Positions 1-10,194 of a stretch of DNA of 64,000 nt are shown here, one piece after another; the stretch's first letter is position 1, and each line of letters opens with the position of its first letter. Below the pieces are notes generated by a model that was not told the origin of the DNA, ran no database searches, and was given only the letters and a program-made list of their open reading frames with translations. The translations under genes were made by a program, and so were the position numbers. The DNA lies in NCBI RefSeq assembly GCF_028649535.1, contig NZ_JAQSJE010000004.1:1-64000 (forward strand), given 5' to 3'. This DNA comes from Mannheimia cairinae (lineage in GTDB: Bacteria > Pseudomonadota > Gammaproteobacteria > Enterobacterales > Pasteurellaceae).

Positions 1-123
1 ATGTTTTTAGCTTGTTTTTAGATTTTAGATTGAAGAATAAAGAATAAATAGAACTAAAGAATAGTAATAACAGAATAAAGAATGATTGATGGCGAGAGAA
101 AGTCATTGATTATTAACCGAATA

Positions 124-241
124 TTCTGGCGACCATAGTGCTGTGGTGCTACCTGACTCCATTCCGAACTCAGAAGTAAAATGCAGTAACGCCGATGGTA
201 GTGTAGTGTTTCGCTATGTGAGAGTAGGACATCGCCAGATT
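124..241 (+). rRNA. rrf: 5S ribosomal RNA
   Basis: This is the 5S rRNA of the large ribosomal subunit. The ends pair (TCTGGCG near 125 with CGCCAGA at 233-239). The interior carries the typical gamma-proteobacterial loop sequences, such as CCATTCCGAACTCAGAAG and GAGAGTAGGACATCGCC. It is the last gene of an rRNA operon whose 23S gene lies left of the window; bases 1-123 are A/T-rich spacer with no gene visible. The exact ends are uncertain by one or two bases. Confidence 0.93.
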
Positions 242-251
242 GAATAATGGA

Positions 252-285
252 CCCCGAGTAGAGATACTTGGGGTTTTGTTTTTTG
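252..285 (+). terminator. rRNA operon terminator
   Basis: CCCCGAGTA at 252-260 pairs with TACTTGGGG at 265-273, with one G-T pair, and a T-rich run follows to 284. It lies 10 bases after the 5S gene, as expected for an intrinsic terminator of the rRNA operon. Confidence 0.85.
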
Positions 286-395
286 TAGAGTCTTATCTTT
301 TATAAATGAAAGAAAATGATATTTCAAATCTTTGTATAAAAATACAATGGGTTTTGTTAGAATTAGTCTGATATTTTCTTTTATAGGTATATACA

Positions 396-1226
396 TTGTT
401 TGACTATTTCTTATCATTATCACCTATTTGGCAGGCATTTATTGCAGGGCTATTTACTTGGTTATGTACGATTTTAGGTTCATCTTTTGTCTATTTTTTT
501 AAGACTGTAAATCGCAAATTGCTAGACAGTATGATGGGATTTGCTGCAGGCGTGATGATTGCAGCTTCATTTTGGTCTTTACTAGCTCCATCATTGGAAT
601 ATGCAGAAATAGATTATGGAGCTTTAGCCTGGTTACCTGCAGCGATAGGTTTTTTAGCCGGTGGTGCTTTCATTCGGTTAATTGATTACATTATTCCCCA
701 TCTACATTTAGGTAAACCGATTGAAGAAGCAGAAGGATCAGAACAATTAAAGAAAGGGTTATCAAAAACAACCTTATTATTTCTTGCAATAACTATTCAT
801 AATATACCAGAAGGATTAGCAATAGGTGTTACTTTTGGTGCTTTAGCAACTCAAGTATCAGGTATAGATGCTTCAATTATGGGAGCTATAGGCCTTGCTA
901 TTGGTATTGGTTTACAAAATATTCCAGAAGGTTCCTCACTTTCCTTACCGATTAGAGGGGAAGGAAATAGCCGAAAAAAAGCCTTTTTCTATGGTTCTAT
1001 GTCAGCTATTGTTGAGCCTATTGCTGCTGTGATAGGTGCAGCATTTGTACTTTCAATGTCCTCTATTTTGCCGTATGCTTTAGCTTTTGCTGCAGGGGCA
1101 ATGATTTTTGTGGTTGTGGAAGAATTAATTCCTGAATCACAGAGTAATGGTAATACAGATATTGCCACTTTAAGTCTTATGCTCGGTTTTGTAGTAATGA
1201 TGATACTTGATGTAGCCTTAGGATAA
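396..1226 (+). CDS. ZIP family metal transporter (GufA-like)
   Basis: A 276-residue inner-membrane protein that would import divalent metal, most likely zinc. It has about eight hydrophobic segments and the two paired ZIP signatures: HNIPEG at residues 135-140 and QNIPEG at 174-179, which form the metal pathway in this family. The second motif without a histidine and the [10 protein letters not shown] context resemble the GufA branch. The best start is TTG at 396, with a weak AGG about eight bases upstream; no ATG lies nearby in frame. A DUF805 gene follows after three bases, so the two are probably co-transcribed. Substrate choice cannot be read from the sequence. Confidence 0.85.
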   Translation: MFDYFLSLSPIWQAFIAGLFTWLCTILGSSFVYFFKTVNRKLLDSMMGFAAGVMIAASFWSLLAPSLEYAEIDYGALAWLPAAIGFLAGGAFIRLIDYIIPHLHLGKPIEEAEGSEQLKKGLSKTTLLFLAITIHNIPEGLAIGVTFGALATQVSGIDASIMGAIGLAIGIGLQNIPEGSSLSLPIRGEGNSRKKAFFYGSMSAIVEPIAAVIGAAFVLSMSSILPYALAFAAGAMIFVVVEELIPESQSNGNTDIATLSLMLGFVVMMILDVALG

Positions 1227-1229
1227 ATT

Positions 1230-1652
1230 ATGATTTGGTATAACGCTCTTTTTAGTTTCAAAGGAAGATTAAATCGACAGGGATTTTGGGTCGGATTTTT
1301 GATTAACTTTATTTTTCTTTTCGTTTGTGTAAATTTTTTATTAAATTTAACCGCTTACAATGCTCTGAGCCTGATCCCAATGGCAATAATTACCTATAGC
1401 TTATCGGCTATTATTGTAAAACGTTTACATGATCGAAATCGCTCGGGCAAAGCGATTTTTATCTTGCTTGTTCCTATTTTATGTTATGCCACCTCACTGA
1501 TTAGTGAAGGCTCTATGCAATGGATTTTAGGTTTAGTGATCCCACTATTTGTTTGCACCCTTTTATTTCTAGAGTGGGGATTATTCCAAAGCTACCCAGA
1601 GCCAAATCAATATGGCGAAAAAGGGCTTAGTATTCTTTTTAAAGCAGATTAA
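1230..1652 (+). CDS. DUF805 family inner-membrane protein
   Basis: A 140-residue membrane protein of the DUF805 family, function unknown. The N-terminus has the family pattern [11 protein letters not shown], followed by four hydrophobic segments. The loop HDRNRSGKA matches the conserved HDxxxSG part of the family. It is packed between the ZIP transporter gene (three bases upstream) and engB (two bases downstream), so the three genes probably form one transcript. Nothing in the sequence points to a substrate or partner. Confidence 0.85.
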   Translation: MIWYNALFSFKGRLNRQGFWVGFLINFIFLFVCVNFLLNLTAYNALSLIPMAIITYSLSAIIVKRLHDRNRSGKAIFILLVPILCYATSLISEGSMQWILGLVIPLFVCTLLFLEWGLFQSYPEPNQYGEKGLSILFKAD

Positions 1653-1654
1653 TT

Positions 1655-2278
1655 ATGACAGAACAAATTAAATTAAATTATCACAAAACGCATTTTTTAA
1701 CTTCAGCACCAGATATTCGCCATTTACCGGAAGATACCGGTGTTGAAATTGCTTTCGCAGGGCGTTCAAATGCAGGGAAATCAACAGCACTAAATGCCTT
1801 AACAAACCAAAAAAGTTTGGCTCGTACATCCAAAACACCGGGAAGAACCCAACTTATTAACTTGTTTGAAGTTGAACCAAATTGTAAATTAGTCGATTTA
1901 CCCGGCTATGGTTATGCGGCGGTGCCGGAGCAGATGAAAATTCAATGGCAAAAAGCCCTTGGCGAATATTTGCAAAAGCGTGAATGCTTAAAAGGTGTGG
2001 TTATCTTAATGGATATTCGCCACCCTTTGAAAGATTTAGACCAACAAATGATTGAATGGGCAGTTTCGGCAGAGTTACCGGTGCTATTACTTTTAACCAA
2101 AGCGGATAAACTAAGCCAATCGGCACGAGCAAAACAGGTTAAAATGGTGCGTGAGGCTATTTTACCTTTCCAAGGCGATGTTCAAGTAGAAGCCTATTCG
2201 GCATTAAATAAAATTGGTATTGATAAACTTTCAGCTAAGTTAGATAGCTGGTTTGCTGAAATGTTTGTGACAGAATAA
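1655..2278 (+). CDS. engB: ribosome biogenesis GTPase EngB (YihA/YsxC)
   Basis: A 207-residue GTPase needed for late assembly of the 50S ribosomal subunit in relatives. All G motifs are present: P-loop GRSNAGKS at 36-43, switch TPGRTQ at 61-66, DLPGYG at 81-86 and TKAD at 148-151. The length matches the usual 195-215 residues. The ATG start at 1655 follows the DUF805 stop by two bases. The rraB gene begins eight bases after the stop, which suggests an operon. EngB is cytosolic and essential in E. coli. Confidence 0.96.
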   Translation: MTEQIKLNYHKTHFLTSAPDIRHLPEDTGVEIAFAGRSNAGKSTALNALTNQKSLARTSKTPGRTQLINLFEVEPNCKLVDLPGYGYAAVPEQMKIQWQKALGEYLQKRECLKGVVILMDIRHPLKDLDQQMIEWAVSAELPVLLLLTKADKLSQSARAKQVKMVREAILPFQGDVQVEAYSALNKIGIDKLSAKLDSWFAEMFVTE

Positions 2279-2285
2279 TGAGGAA

Positions 2286-2720
2286 ATGAAAATGTTTGAT
2301 CTCAATGCATTGCGTCAAGAAACAGACGAAATTATTGAAAATTTATTAAAAGACGGTTCAGATCCCGATGCTCTTTATATTGTTGAGCATCACGTTGCTC
2401 ATCGTGATTTCGATAAGCTAGAAAAATTAGTAGTTGATGCTTACAAGCTAGGCTATGAAATTTCAGAAGCGGAAGAGGTGGAAGAAGAAAACGGCAAGAT
2501 TATTTTTGTTTGCGATATTGTCAGCGAAATCGAATTGAATGCCGATTTAATCACGGCTCAACAAAAAGAGCTATTGCCTTTAATTGAAAAAGCGGGTGCT
2601 GAATATGAAGGCTGGGGAACCTATTTCGAAGATCCAAATGCCGATGAAGATGAATATGGTGATGATGGCGAATTTTTTGACGAAGATGATGATTTTGAGG
2701 AAGAACCTACTCGTCATTAA
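2286..2720 (+). CDS. rraB: ribonuclease E inhibitor RraB
   Basis: A 144-residue acidic protein of the RraB family, which binds RNase E and changes which transcripts it cleaves in E. coli. The length and the strongly acidic tail (runs of D and E after residue 120) match the family. The start at 2286 follows TGAGGA, a good ribosome-binding site; a second ATG two codons in is also possible. It is co-directional with engB. The target enzyme, RNase E, is encoded at the other end of this window (57052-60045). Confidence 0.9.
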   Translation: MKMFDLNALRQETDEIIENLLKDGSDPDALYIVEHHVAHRDFDKLEKLVVDAYKLGYEISEAEEVEEENGKIIFVCDIVSEIELNADLITAQQKELLPLIEKAGAEYEGWGTYFEDPNADEDEYGDDGEFFDEDDDFEEEPTRH

Positions 2721-2727
2721 AACGCAA

Positions 2728-2762
2728 ACAAGCGGTCGAATTTGGCAAAAAATTTGCAAATC
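2728..2762 (+). repeat. Apl-type DNA uptake signal sequence
   Basis: ACAAGCGGTC at 2728-2737 is followed by the A/T tail with TTTGGCAAAAAATTTGCAAA. This is the extended uptake signal of the Actinobacillus pleuropneumoniae branch of Pasteurellaceae. It sits between the convergent rraB and tusA genes; a partial inverse core (ACCGCTT) follows at 2763-2769, so it could also fold as a weak terminator. Confidence 0.85.
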
Positions 2763-2775
2763 CACCGCTTTTTGC

Positions 2776-3018
2776 TTATTCCAGCCCTTTCTTAACCCAA
2801 TAATGATAAGGGGCGGTTTCTACTTCTTTTTTGAGTAGTTGGTGATCCATAAATTCACAAAAACTTGGAATATCACGGGTGGTTGCAGGGTCGTCAGCAA
2901 TAATATGCAAAATCTCGCCATCTGCCATATTACGAATTGTTTTTCGGGTAAGCATAACCGGCTCCGGGCAGCGTAAGCCTAAGGTATCGAGTTCTTTATT
3001 TACAGTTAAATCAGTCAT
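2776..3018 (-). CDS. tusA: sulfur carrier protein TusA
   Basis: An 80-residue sulfur-relay protein. It accepts persulfide sulfur from the cysteine desulfurase IscS and passes it on for 2-thiouridine formation in tRNA. The family signature [10 protein letters not shown] is present, with the acceptor cysteine at residue 17. The gene is divergent from pepQ with only ten bases between the start codons, so the two promoters must overlap the neighbouring coding ends. It converges on rraB. Confidence 0.95.
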   Translation of the reverse strand: MTDLTVNKELDTLGLRCPEPVMLTRKTIRNMADGEILHIIADDPATTRDIPSFCEFMDHQLLKKEVETAPYHYWVKKGLE

Positions 3019-3028
3019 TATATTCCTT

Positions 3029-4345
3029 ATGAAAACATTATTTTCTCAACATATTGCACGCTTACAGAAGGTGGTGCAGACCTTGCTTGAAAATGCCTTT
3101 TTAGAAGGCTTATGGGTTTACTCGGGCAAAGCAAAAACCTTATTTTTAGATGATCAAAATGCCCCGTTTAAAATTAACCCCTATTTTAATTATTTTTTCC
3201 CTTATCCCCAAGCTGAAAATTGCTGGTTGTTTTTAGACGGCAAAAATAAACCGAAAATTTATTTCTATGCCCCTGAAGATTATTGGATTTCAACCGCCGA
3301 AGTGCCAAACAATGCTTTTTTTGCTAGAGAGTTTGATTGGGTTATTTTCAAGCAAGATGATGAAATTGCAAAATTTATTCAAAACCCAACCGCTTGCGGT
3401 TTTATTGGGGAAGATATTGAACTTGCCACTCATTTAGGCTTTAGCCAAATCAATTCGCAAAAGGTGCTTAATATACTGAATTTTGAACGAACAATCAAAA
3501 GTGAATTTGAAATTGAAAGTATTTACCAAGCTCAATTTTCCGCTTTAGCAGGGCATAATACGGCTAAAAATGCGTTTTTTGCAGGCAAGAGTGAGTTTGA
3601 AATCAATGCCGATTACCTCATTGCCACAAAGCAATCGGAGTTAAATGTGCCTTACGGTAATATTATGGCAATTAATCAACACGGGGCTGTGTTGCATTAC
3701 ACCGCATTAGATTTTGATACCACAACTCCTCGCCACAGTTTTTTAATTGACGCAGGCACGACAGTAAACGGTTATGCCTCCGATATTACTCGTACTTACG
3801 CTTTTGATAGCACTTCTGAATTTGCAGAACTGATTGCCAAAATGGAGCATTTCAAGTTAAAAATTATTGATGATCTCGCTGTTGGCGTAAATTATCTGCA
3901 TTATCATACCCAAATGCAGCAGATGATTTCCCAATTATTGGCAGAACATCAATTTATTCATTTATCGGCAGAACAGATTTTTGAAGAAGGGGTTAGCCGT
4001 AGCTTTTTCCCACACGGCCTGGGGCATTTCTTAGGCATTCAAGTGCACGATGTCGCAGGCTTTCAGCAAACTGCACGGGGCAGCAGAAAAGCCCCTCCGG
4101 AAGTTTATCCAAGCCTGCGTTGTACCCGTGATTTAGCGGAAAATATGGTGCTGACCATTGAACCAGGTTTTTACTTTATTGATATGTTGTTGAAACCGTG
4201 GAAAACGCATTCGCTAAGTTCTGCATTTAACTGGCAGAAAATTGAAGATTTTAAACGCTTTGGTGGTATTCGTACTGAAGATAATGTGGTTATCCGCCCA
4301 AATGGTGCAGAGAATTTAACCGCCAAAGCCCAATCACTACTGTGA
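3029..4345 (+). CDS. pepQ: Xaa-Pro dipeptidase PepQ
   Basis: A 438-residue cytosolic metallopeptidase that splits dipeptides with a C-terminal proline. The pita-bread metal ligands are visible: D241 in IDAG, D252 in SDITRTY, the histidine in HGLGHFLG, and two glutamates in TIEPGFY and GIRTEDN. The open frame extends further left to 2879, but that part lies antisense inside tusA. The ATG at 3029 gives the family length (E. coli 443) and the expected N-terminus. fxsA begins seven bases after the stop. Confidence 0.94.
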   Translation: MKTLFSQHIARLQKVVQTLLENAFLEGLWVYSGKAKTLFLDDQNAPFKINPYFNYFFPYPQAENCWLFLDGKNKPKIYFYAPEDYWISTAEVPNNAFFAREFDWVIFKQDDEIAKFIQNPTACGFIGEDIELATHLGFSQINSQKVLNILNFERTIKSEFEIESIYQAQFSALAGHNTAKNAFFAGKSEFEINADYLIATKQSELNVPYGNIMAINQHGAVLHYTALDFDTTTPRHSFLIDAGTTVNGYASDITRTYAFDSTSEFAELIAKMEHFKLKIIDDLAVGVNYLHYHTQMQQMISQLLAEHQFIHLSAEQIFEEGVSRSFFPHGLGHFLGIQVHDVAGFQQTARGSRKAPPEVYPSLRCTRDLAENMVLTIEPGFYFIDMLLKPWKTHSLSSAFNWQKIEDFKRFGGIRTEDNVVIRPNGAENLTAKAQSLL

Positions 4346-4352
4346 GGACATA

Positions 4353-4838
4353 ATGCCAATTTTAGCTATTCTGTTAGGAATATTTTGTTATATCTATATT
4401 GAAATTTCGCTACTAGTGAATGTTGGATCGGCAATCGGTGTTCTTCCAACCATTCTTTTACTGATTGCGATCTCGTTTTTAGGCTTATGGTTTGTAAAAT
4501 TAAGAGGAGCCTATACCTTATTTTCTATTCGCCAAGAATTAAGCCAAGGCAAAATGCCGACCGATGCGGTAGGTAATTCAGTAATGTTTCTGTTAGCCGG
4601 TATTTTGCTGATTATCCCAGGCTTTTTAAGTGATATTTTAGCGATTTTGTGTGTATTACCTATCACGAGAAGATTGATTCAAGCCTTCGTATTGAATGCT
4701 TTTAAAAATAGAATGTTTGTGCATTTTACCTCATCAAATACGCATTTTCGTTCCCAATCGACACAAGATAGCAATACGTTTGATGCAGAGTTTGAACATA
4801 AACCAGAATCTAACGATCCTAATAAAAGGCTGAAGTAA
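4353..4838 (+). CDS. fxsA: FxsA family membrane protein
   Basis: A 161-residue membrane protein of the FxsA family. In E. coli, extra FxsA relieves exclusion of phage T7 by the F plasmid; its normal role is unknown. Three or four hydrophobic segments fill the first 110 residues, with the family pattern of an IPGFLSDILA segment, then a polar cytosolic tail. The stop codon overlaps the start of the EamA permease gene by one base (TAATG), which implies translational coupling. Confidence 0.88.
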   Translation: MPILAILLGIFCYIYIEISLLVNVGSAIGVLPTILLLIAISFLGLWFVKLRGAYTLFSIRQELSQGKMPTDAVGNSVMFLLAGILLIIPGFLSDILAILCVLPITRRLIQAFVLNAFKNRMFVHFTSSNTHFRSQSTQDSNTFDAEFEHKPESNDPNKRLK

Positions 4839-5686
4839 TGGATAAACGAACGCTTGCACTCTTAAAAGTGCACGGTACGGCAGTCTTTTTTGGGGCTTCT
4901 GGCATTTTTGGGTTATTAATTCAAAGCTCGGCTGAAACTATTGTTTTAGGACGTGTGATGATCGCTTTTGCGATGATCTCATTGTATTTTTTATGGAAAA
5001 AACAACCGCTTGTAAAATTAAACGGTAAGCAAATCTTACAACAAGCCATATCTGGTGGGTTATTAGCTACCCATTGGGTAACTTTTTTTATTGCGGTAAA
5101 AGTAGGTGGTGTGGCGGTCGCAACGCTAGGCTTTGCCAGCTTTCCTGCTTTTGTTGCCTTATTTGAAAGTCTATTTTTCCGTGAAAAATTACGCTTTAGA
5201 GAAATTGTTCTACTGATTGCCATTACTATCGGGCTTATTTTAGTTACCCCTGAATTTACCTTTGGTAATGAAGCGACTCAAGGTTTATTGTGGGGGATTT
5301 TATCTGCTCTTGTCTATGGCATTTTGGCGGTAGTCAATCGACATACAATGAGCAAAATTTCTGGTGTGCAAGCAAGCTGGTGGCAATATATTTGTGCAAC
5401 CATACTATTATTACCGTTTTCTGCTGCGGAGTTACCTACTGTGTCCGCTCAAGATTGGTTTTGGATTTTCTGTGTTGGTTTTCTTTGCACAACATTGGCT
5501 TATACCTTATTTATCTCAAGTCTAGATACAATTAACGCTCGTACAGCCTCAATGATTATTTCCCTTGAGCCTGTGTATGCCATTGCGATTGCGTGGATAT
5601 GCTTTGGCGAAACACCAAATATCAGAATGTTAATTGGTGGAGCGATAATTTTACTTTCTGTCGCCTGGGCAAATTTGAAAAAATGA
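4838..5686 (+). CDS. DMT superfamily permease (EamA domains)
   Basis: A 282-residue inner-membrane transporter of the drug/metabolite superfamily. It has ten predicted hydrophobic segments arranged as two EamA repeats (roughly residues 10-135 and 150-280). The second repeat ends with the common pattern [16 protein letters not shown]. The substrate cannot be inferred. Translation is coupled at both ends: TAATG with fxsA, and ATGA with rluE. Confidence 0.88.
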   Translation: MDKRTLALLKVHGTAVFFGASGIFGLLIQSSAETIVLGRVMIAFAMISLYFLWKKQPLVKLNGKQILQQAISGGLLATHWVTFFIAVKVGGVAVATLGFASFPAFVALFESLFFREKLRFREIVLLIAITIGLILVTPEFTFGNEATQGLLWGILSALVYGILAVVNRHTMSKISGVQASWWQYICATILLLPFSAAELPTVSAQDWFWIFCVGFLCTTLAYTLFISSLDTINARTASMIISLEPVYAIAIAWICFGETPNIRMLIGGAIILLSVAWANLKK

Positions 5687-6399
5687 AAAATCAATTTAAC
5701 AAACCTCTAAACAAGCGGTTGAATTTTGCTAAAAATTTGCAAAACTCTCGTTTTAAGCTGAGAAATCAGCATTTGCAAAAAAATCTAAAAAAACGACCGC
5801 TTACTTTTGATGAAACCATTCTCGTCTTGTTTAACAAACCTTATGATGTGCTGACGCAATTTACTGATGAGCAAGGGCGGCAGACGTTAAAAGATTTTAT
5901 CCCTATTGCGAATATTTATCCTGTTGGGCGATTAGATCGAGATAGCGAAGGCTTATTGCTTTTAACTAATAATGGCGATATTCAGCACCGTTTAGCTCAT
6001 CCTAAATTTGAGAAACAGAAAACCTATTTGGTGCAGGTGGAGGGTATTCCGCAACCGTCCGATTTAGCCAAACTAGAAAATGGCGTTGAGCTAAAAGACG
6101 GTTTAGCACAGCCTGCCAAGGCGAAGGCTATCGAAGAACCTCATTATAACTGGCATACCGCACCGAAAATTCGAGAGCGAAAAAACATTCCGACCAGTTG
6201 GTTGGAATTGATTATCCACGAAGGGAAGAATCGCCAAGTACGAAGAATGACGGCTCATATCGGTTTTCCAACCTTGCGTTTAATTCGGGTTGGGTTAGGG
6301 CAATTTGAATTGGGCGATTTAGGGAGTGGCGAATATCGAATATTAACAGATAACGAAAAACGCAAATTATTTAAACAGTTAGGATTAAAAGATGAATAA
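5683..6399 (+). CDS. rluE: 23S rRNA pseudouridine synthase RluE
   Basis: A 238-residue RsuA-family enzyme expected to isomerise U2457 of 23S rRNA (E. coli numbering). The catalytic motif GRLDRDSEG is at residues 82-90, with the nucleophile D85. The conserved [10 protein letters not shown] motif follows later. The ATG at 5683 overlaps the permease stop (ATGA). The frame is open further left inside the permease gene, but that part has no rluE similarity. The first 40 residues are basic and longer than in E. coli (217 residues in total there). Confidence 0.9.
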   Translation: MKNQFNKPLNKRLNFAKNLQNSRFKLRNQHLQKNLKKRPLTFDETILVLFNKPYDVLTQFTDEQGRQTLKDFIPIANIYPVGRLDRDSEGLLLLTNNGDIQHRLAHPKFEKQKTYLVQVEGIPQPSDLAKLENGVELKDGLAQPAKAKAIEEPHYNWHTAPKIRERKNIPTSWLELIIHEGKNRQVRRMTAHIGFPTLRLIRVGLGQFELGDLGSGEYRILTDNEKRKLFKQLGLKDE

Positions 6400-7150
6400 A
6401 GCTTACTGGGTCATTGTAAGAAATTTTGATGTAGCATTGAACGAGGGAGAAATTCCTTTTGGCCCTGCTGAGGAATTTGGTTTGAATGCCCGGAAAAAAA
6501 CGGAGATCGGCAATTATCAAGGCTTTCCCGTATATTGGTTAAGAGCAACAGAAGAAGATAATCAGAGGGAGTTTGCCTATTTAAGAACGCAAGTAAGCAG
6601 ACCGCCAGAGTTCGCACATTTATTACACCGAGCGGTCTCGCTCAATCATTTTTTTAGCACTCATCAATTTTGTGGAAAATGTGGTGAGGAAACGGTGTTT
6701 GCGGATAATGAAATTGCCAGCCATTGTAATGCTTGTGGTAATCGTACTTATCCAACTATTAGTCCGTCTATTATTGTGGCAGTCCGAAAAGGTAGAGAAA
6801 TTCTGCTCGCCAATCATTTACGTCATAAAGGCACGATTTACACTACTCTTGCTGGGTTTGTCGAAGCTGGGGAGCCGATTGAAAATACTGTTCATCGAGA
6901 AGTATTTGAAGAAACGGGCATTAAAGTTAAAAATATTCGTTATTTCGGCAGCCAACCTTGGGCATTTCCAAACTCATTAATGATTGGTTTTTTAGCCGAT
7001 TATGAAAGTGGGGAAATTAGTTTGCAAGAGGAGGAGATTTACGATGCCAAATGGTTTGATTGTGATGAACCTCTACCAGAATTACCGCCGGAAGGTACAA
7101 TCGCTTTAAAATTGATTCAAACAACATTAAAGTTGTGTAGAGAAGAATAA
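6392..7150 (+). CDS. nudC: NADH pyrophosphatase / RNA NAD decapping hydrolase NudC
   Basis: A 252-residue Nudix hydrolase that splits NADH to NMNH and AMP and removes NAD caps from RNA. The zinc site is formed by C94, C97, C112 and C115. The Nudix box runs from GFVEAGE (155-161) to REVFEETGI (169-177). The family [11 protein letters not shown] motif is also present. It overlaps the 3' end of rluE by eight bases, in another frame. A bidirectional hairpin follows and separates it from the convergent nrdA. Confidence 0.95.
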   Translation: MNKAYWVIVRNFDVALNEGEIPFGPAEEFGLNARKKTEIGNYQGFPVYWLRATEEDNQREFAYLRTQVSRPPEFAHLLHRAVSLNHFFSTHQFCGKCGEETVFADNEIASHCNACGNRTYPTISPSIIVAVRKGREILLANHLRHKGTIYTTLAGFVEAGEPIENTVHREVFEETGIKVKNIRYFGSQPWAFPNSLMIGFLADYESGEISLQEEEIYDAKWFDCDEPLPELPPEGTIALKLIQTTLKLCREE

Positions 7151-7154
7151 ATAA

Positions 7155-7192
7155 AAAAATGCTGAATAAATTATTACTCAGCATTTTTTTTG
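7155..7192. terminator. bidirectional terminator between nudC and nrdA
   Basis: ATGCTGA near 7159-7165 pairs with TCAGCAT at 7178-7184, flanked by an A-run on the left and a T-run (7184-7191) on the right. The symmetry lets it end transcripts from both convergent genes. Confidence 0.85.
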
Positions 7193-7206
7193 AATGAAGT
7201 TTTTTA

Positions 7207-8874
7207 TTAACCTTCGCAGCTTGAACAACTTAATAGGTTGCGGTTAAATACCTGTGCCGCACTCATTGAGTTTTGGTAATAAATGGATTTTAAACCAAGC
7301 TCTTCAGCGGTTAAGTATAACTGATTTAAATCACGAGCAGGGGTCGCTGGGTGAATCATTAAGTTAATACTTTGGCCTTGGTCGATATATTTCTGACGTT
7401 GTGCAGCTTGTTGAATCACGCTTAATTGGCTGATTTCGGCAAAGGTTTTAAATACCTCTTTTTCGTGCTCAGAAAGCTGTTCTAAATGTTGAACAGAACC
7501 GTCATTGTGTAAAATTGATGCCCAAGTCTCTTCTGTATCTAATCCTTTTTCTTGTAGAAGTTTCTCTAAGAATGGATTTTTGTAAACGGTTTTAATTTTT
7601 GCTAAATCTTTCACATAGTAGTTAGATTTAAACGGCTCAACCGATGGTGAAACACTACCCAAAATGAAGCTACTTGATTTAGTCGGTGCAATACTCATTA
7701 AAGTAGTGTTACGGCGACCATAGCCTTCTAAAATTTCAGGCTCACCAAAACGTTGTGCTAATTCTTTCGATGCTTTTAATGTTTTTTCTTGTAACAATCT
7801 GAAAATTTCATTATTTTTTTGCATCGCTTGGAAGCTATCAAAAGCAATATTATTGGCTTGTAAGTAACTATGCCAACCTAATACCCCTAAACCTAATGCA
7901 CGGTGGCGGGTTGCAAAGCGATTCGCTCTATCTAAGAACGGAATAGATTTACTTTTCTCAATAAACTCACTCATTACCACATCTAAGAAGTAGGTTAATA
8001 CTTCTGGTGCATCAGTATCTTTCCACTCATCAAAATAGAGCAGGTTCATTGAAGATAAACAACAAACAAAGCTTTCATCGTTGCTTGAAGGCAACATAAT
8101 TTCAGTACATAAGTTTGAAGCGTGTACTGTCATATTTTTATCTTTATAGACATCAGGGCGACCTGCATTGGCATTGTCTTTAAAGAATAAGTAAGGAATC
8201 CCTGTTTCGGTTTTACGTTGTAATAGTTTTGCCCAAAGCTGACGTTTGTAAGGGTCACCAGCCTTCATTGACTCTAACCAATCGTGACCAACACACACAC
8301 CATAATACATTAATTGGATTGGGTTACCTTCGGTATGAATATCTAACCACTCATCAATATCGCCGTGTTCAATATCGATATAACCTGCAAATTGCCCTTT
8401 GCGAGAAGTACCTTGAGAGATCACATCGATTACAGTATCGAATAGCTTACTAAAGTTAAATGAGCCGTCCGATTTACCATTATTTTTAATAGATGAACCA
8501 CGAGGACGAATATCGCCAAAATAAGCAGATGTACCACCGCCAATTTTACTCATCATACCCACTTCGGCTGTTGTTACCATAATTTCGTGGATAGAGTCGC
8601 CAATATAGCTACCAAAACACGAAATCGGCAAACCACGATCTAAACCAAAGTTTGACCAAATCGGCGAAGAAAGCGAGAAATAACCTCTTGCCATATAGTG
8701 ATAAAATTTATCCGCAAAACCTTCAATGCCAAGTTTACGCTCTGCGTGTTCAGCAATAAAACGAATGCGATCTAATGCGGTAGTGCCTTCCAATAAATAG
8801 CCACGTTGTAAGAATAAACGGCTATCTTCATTTAGCCAGTGGAAGTCTGGGCGGTCTGTATTAAAATAAGTCAT
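7207..8874 (-). CDS. nrdA: class I ribonucleotide reductase large subunit, compact form
   Basis: A 555-residue catalytic subunit that reduces ribonucleotides to deoxyribonucleotides. Visible active-site residues are C86 (SCFGS), N254, C256 and E258 (NLCTEIM), and C271, with the C-terminal thiol pair CSSC at 550-553. The tyrosine pair YYQNSM, which relays the radical in E. coli NrdA, precedes the tail. The protein is about 200 residues shorter than E. coli NrdA and lacks the N-terminal ATP-cone, so dATP shut-off through that domain is not expected. It overlaps the upstream nrdB by 14 bases; the order nrdB-nrdA is the reverse of E. coli. Confidence 0.92.
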   Translation of the reverse strand: MTYFNTDRPDFHWLNEDSRLFLQRGYLLEGTTALDRIRFIAEHAERKLGIEGFADKFYHYMARGYFSLSSPIWSNFGLDRGLPISCFGSYIGDSIHEIMVTTAEVGMMSKIGGGTSAYFGDIRPRGSSIKNNGKSDGSFNFSKLFDTVIDVISQGTSRKGQFAGYIDIEHGDIDEWLDIHTEGNPIQLMYYGVCVGHDWLESMKAGDPYKRQLWAKLLQRKTETGIPYLFFKDNANAGRPDVYKDKNMTVHASNLCTEIMLPSSNDESFVCCLSSMNLLYFDEWKDTDAPEVLTYFLDVVMSEFIEKSKSIPFLDRANRFATRHRALGLGVLGWHSYLQANNIAFDSFQAMQKNNEIFRLLQEKTLKASKELAQRFGEPEILEGYGRRNTTLMSIAPTKSSSFILGSVSPSVEPFKSNYYVKDLAKIKTVYKNPFLEKLLQEKGLDTEETWASILHNDGSVQHLEQLSEHEKEVFKTFAEISQLSVIQQAAQRQKYIDQGQSINLMIHPATPARDLNQLYLTAEELGLKSIYYQNSMSAAQVFNRNLLSCSSCEG

Positions 8875-9838
8875 CTGCGGTAATCTGTTTCATTTTTTTA
8901 GAATAATCGGTACTACGTTTGTTAAAGAAATCTGTTTCTTTAGTTGAAAGAATTTCAATATCAAACCACTCAGTTTCTTTTAACAATTCAGGGTCAATAT
9001 TATGAGGTGGTTCTAAGCCTAAAATCATCAATGAATTGTTATAACGGTTTTTAATGTAGTTTTCTACGGTGGCTTTGGTAATAAAGCTCAAATCGCCTTC
9101 TTCAAAAATCCAGTCTAAAATGCCACGCTCCGCTTCAAAGGCTTGAGTCGCTAAAGTTTCTAACTCTGTAAAGAATTCTGGTGTAAAGAGCTCACTGTGT
9201 TCATCACGTAAAATTTCATATAATGCAATACCGAATTTACCGTGAATCTCTTCTTCTTTTGAGGTCGCTTCAACTGCATTTGAAATCCCTTTAAACAGGT
9301 TTTTATGCTTATTAAACGACATCATAATGATGAATTGCCCGAATAAAGAAATATGTTCGACAAATAAAGAGAAAAGCACTAAAGATAGAACAAATTCGCC
9401 TTTGCCAGCATCTTTATCTTTCATAAAGCTTTCCATATAACGAATACGATTCATTAATGGTTCAATGTCTTGAATTTGGCTAAACATTTCATTTAAGCCA
9501 AGTTTTTCCAATAAGAATGAGTACGCATCTTTATGGCGAACTTCAGATTCTGCAAAGGTACCACCTACATCGTCCATTTCTGGTTTTGGGAAATAGCGGT
9601 ATAACTCGCCCCAGAAACGTTTAACGTTTACCTCAACTTGTGAAATGGCAAGCATTGCACGGGTTAAAACGTGGCGTTCATGATCGTTAATAGTGGTGCG
9701 ATAGTCTTGAATGTCGCCTGTGAAGTTAAATTCGGTATGTAACCAATAAGAGTGGCGGATAGCATCTTTAAATTCAAGCAGTTCGGGGTACTCATACGGC
9801 TTAATATTTAAGCGTTTTTGGAAAAGGTTTCTAGACAT
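8861..9838 (-). CDS. nrdB: class I ribonucleotide reductase small (radical) subunit
   Basis: A 325-residue ferritin-like subunit that generates the radical for NrdA. Metal ligands fit E69 (in place of the E. coli aspartate), E99 and H102, E161, E196 and H199. The radical tyrosine is retained as Y106 in EVRHKDAY, equivalent to Y122 of E. coli. It is the first gene of the pair, and its stop lies inside nrdA. No ATP-cone is fused here either. The upstream region has two NrdR-type boxes around a TATAAT element. Metal type (iron or manganese) cannot be told from sequence. Confidence 0.92.
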   Translation of the reverse strand: MSRNLFQKRLNIKPYEYPELLEFKDAIRHSYWLHTEFNFTGDIQDYRTTINDHERHVLTRAMLAISQVEVNVKRFWGELYRYFPKPEMDDVGGTFAESEVRHKDAYSFLLEKLGLNEMFSQIQDIEPLMNRIRYMESFMKDKDAGKGEFVLSLVLFSLFVEHISLFGQFIIMMSFNKHKNLFKGISNAVEATSKEEEIHGKFGIALYEILRDEHSELFTPEFFTELETLATQAFEAERGILDWIFEEGDLSFITKATVENYIKNRYNNSLMILGLEPPHNIDPELLKETEWFDIEILSTKETDFFNKRSTDYSKKMKQITADDLF

Positions 9839-9987
9839 ATTCGTAGGCTCTATCTTAAAAGTTAATCGTAAATCTGGAGAAAGATTTTATGCAAAAAAAC
9901 TTTCAAGACAAGTCTTGACAAAATAGCTTTTTCATTAGTTTTTGTTAGTCTATTGATTTATAAAGGAAAAAAAGTTCATAATTTTTA

Positions 9988-10035
9988 ATTCAATATGTTG
10001 TGTTTTTGTTATTATAAAAACACTATATATTGTGT
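9988..10035 (-). promoter_or_regulatory. two NrdR boxes around the nrdBA promoter
   Basis: ACACTATATATTGTGT at 10020-10035 matches the NrdR-box consensus acaCwAtATaTwGtgt fully. A second box at 9988-10003 (ATTCAATATGTTGTGT) matches its core at all but one position. The two starts are 32 bases apart, three helical turns, which is the spacing NrdR repressors use. A TATAAT -10 element for nrdB lies between them on the minus strand (10011-10016), so binding would block the promoter. The rest of the 356-base gap between nrdB and dusA has no gene. Confidence 0.85.
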
Positions 10036-10129
10036 TTTATATTGTTTTTAAATTAACCAAATTAGCGAGTAAACCTTGATAAAACTATGTTTATATCGCT
10101 TTTTCGAGTATGATAAAACCTTATTTGAT

Positions 10130-10175
10130 ACCGCTTACAAGCGGTGATTTTTTTGCAAAATTTTACCCTTTTTTG
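10130..10175 (+). repeat. paired uptake signal cores forming a hairpin
   Basis: ACCGCTTACAAGCGGT at 10130-10145 is two uptake cores head to head with a two-base loop, followed by a T-rich tract. A third, inverse core (ACCGCTTG) is at 10166-10173, about twenty bases before the dusA start. The hairpin lies in the divergent nrdB-dusA region, so it is not an obvious terminator for either gene. Confidence 0.75.
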
Positions 10176-10194
10176 ACCGCTTGATTTTTTATTT

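Noticed and set aside
2879-3028. Longer PepQ starting at 2879
   Set aside because: The extra 50 codons lie antisense to tusA, and the family N-terminus begins at 3029.
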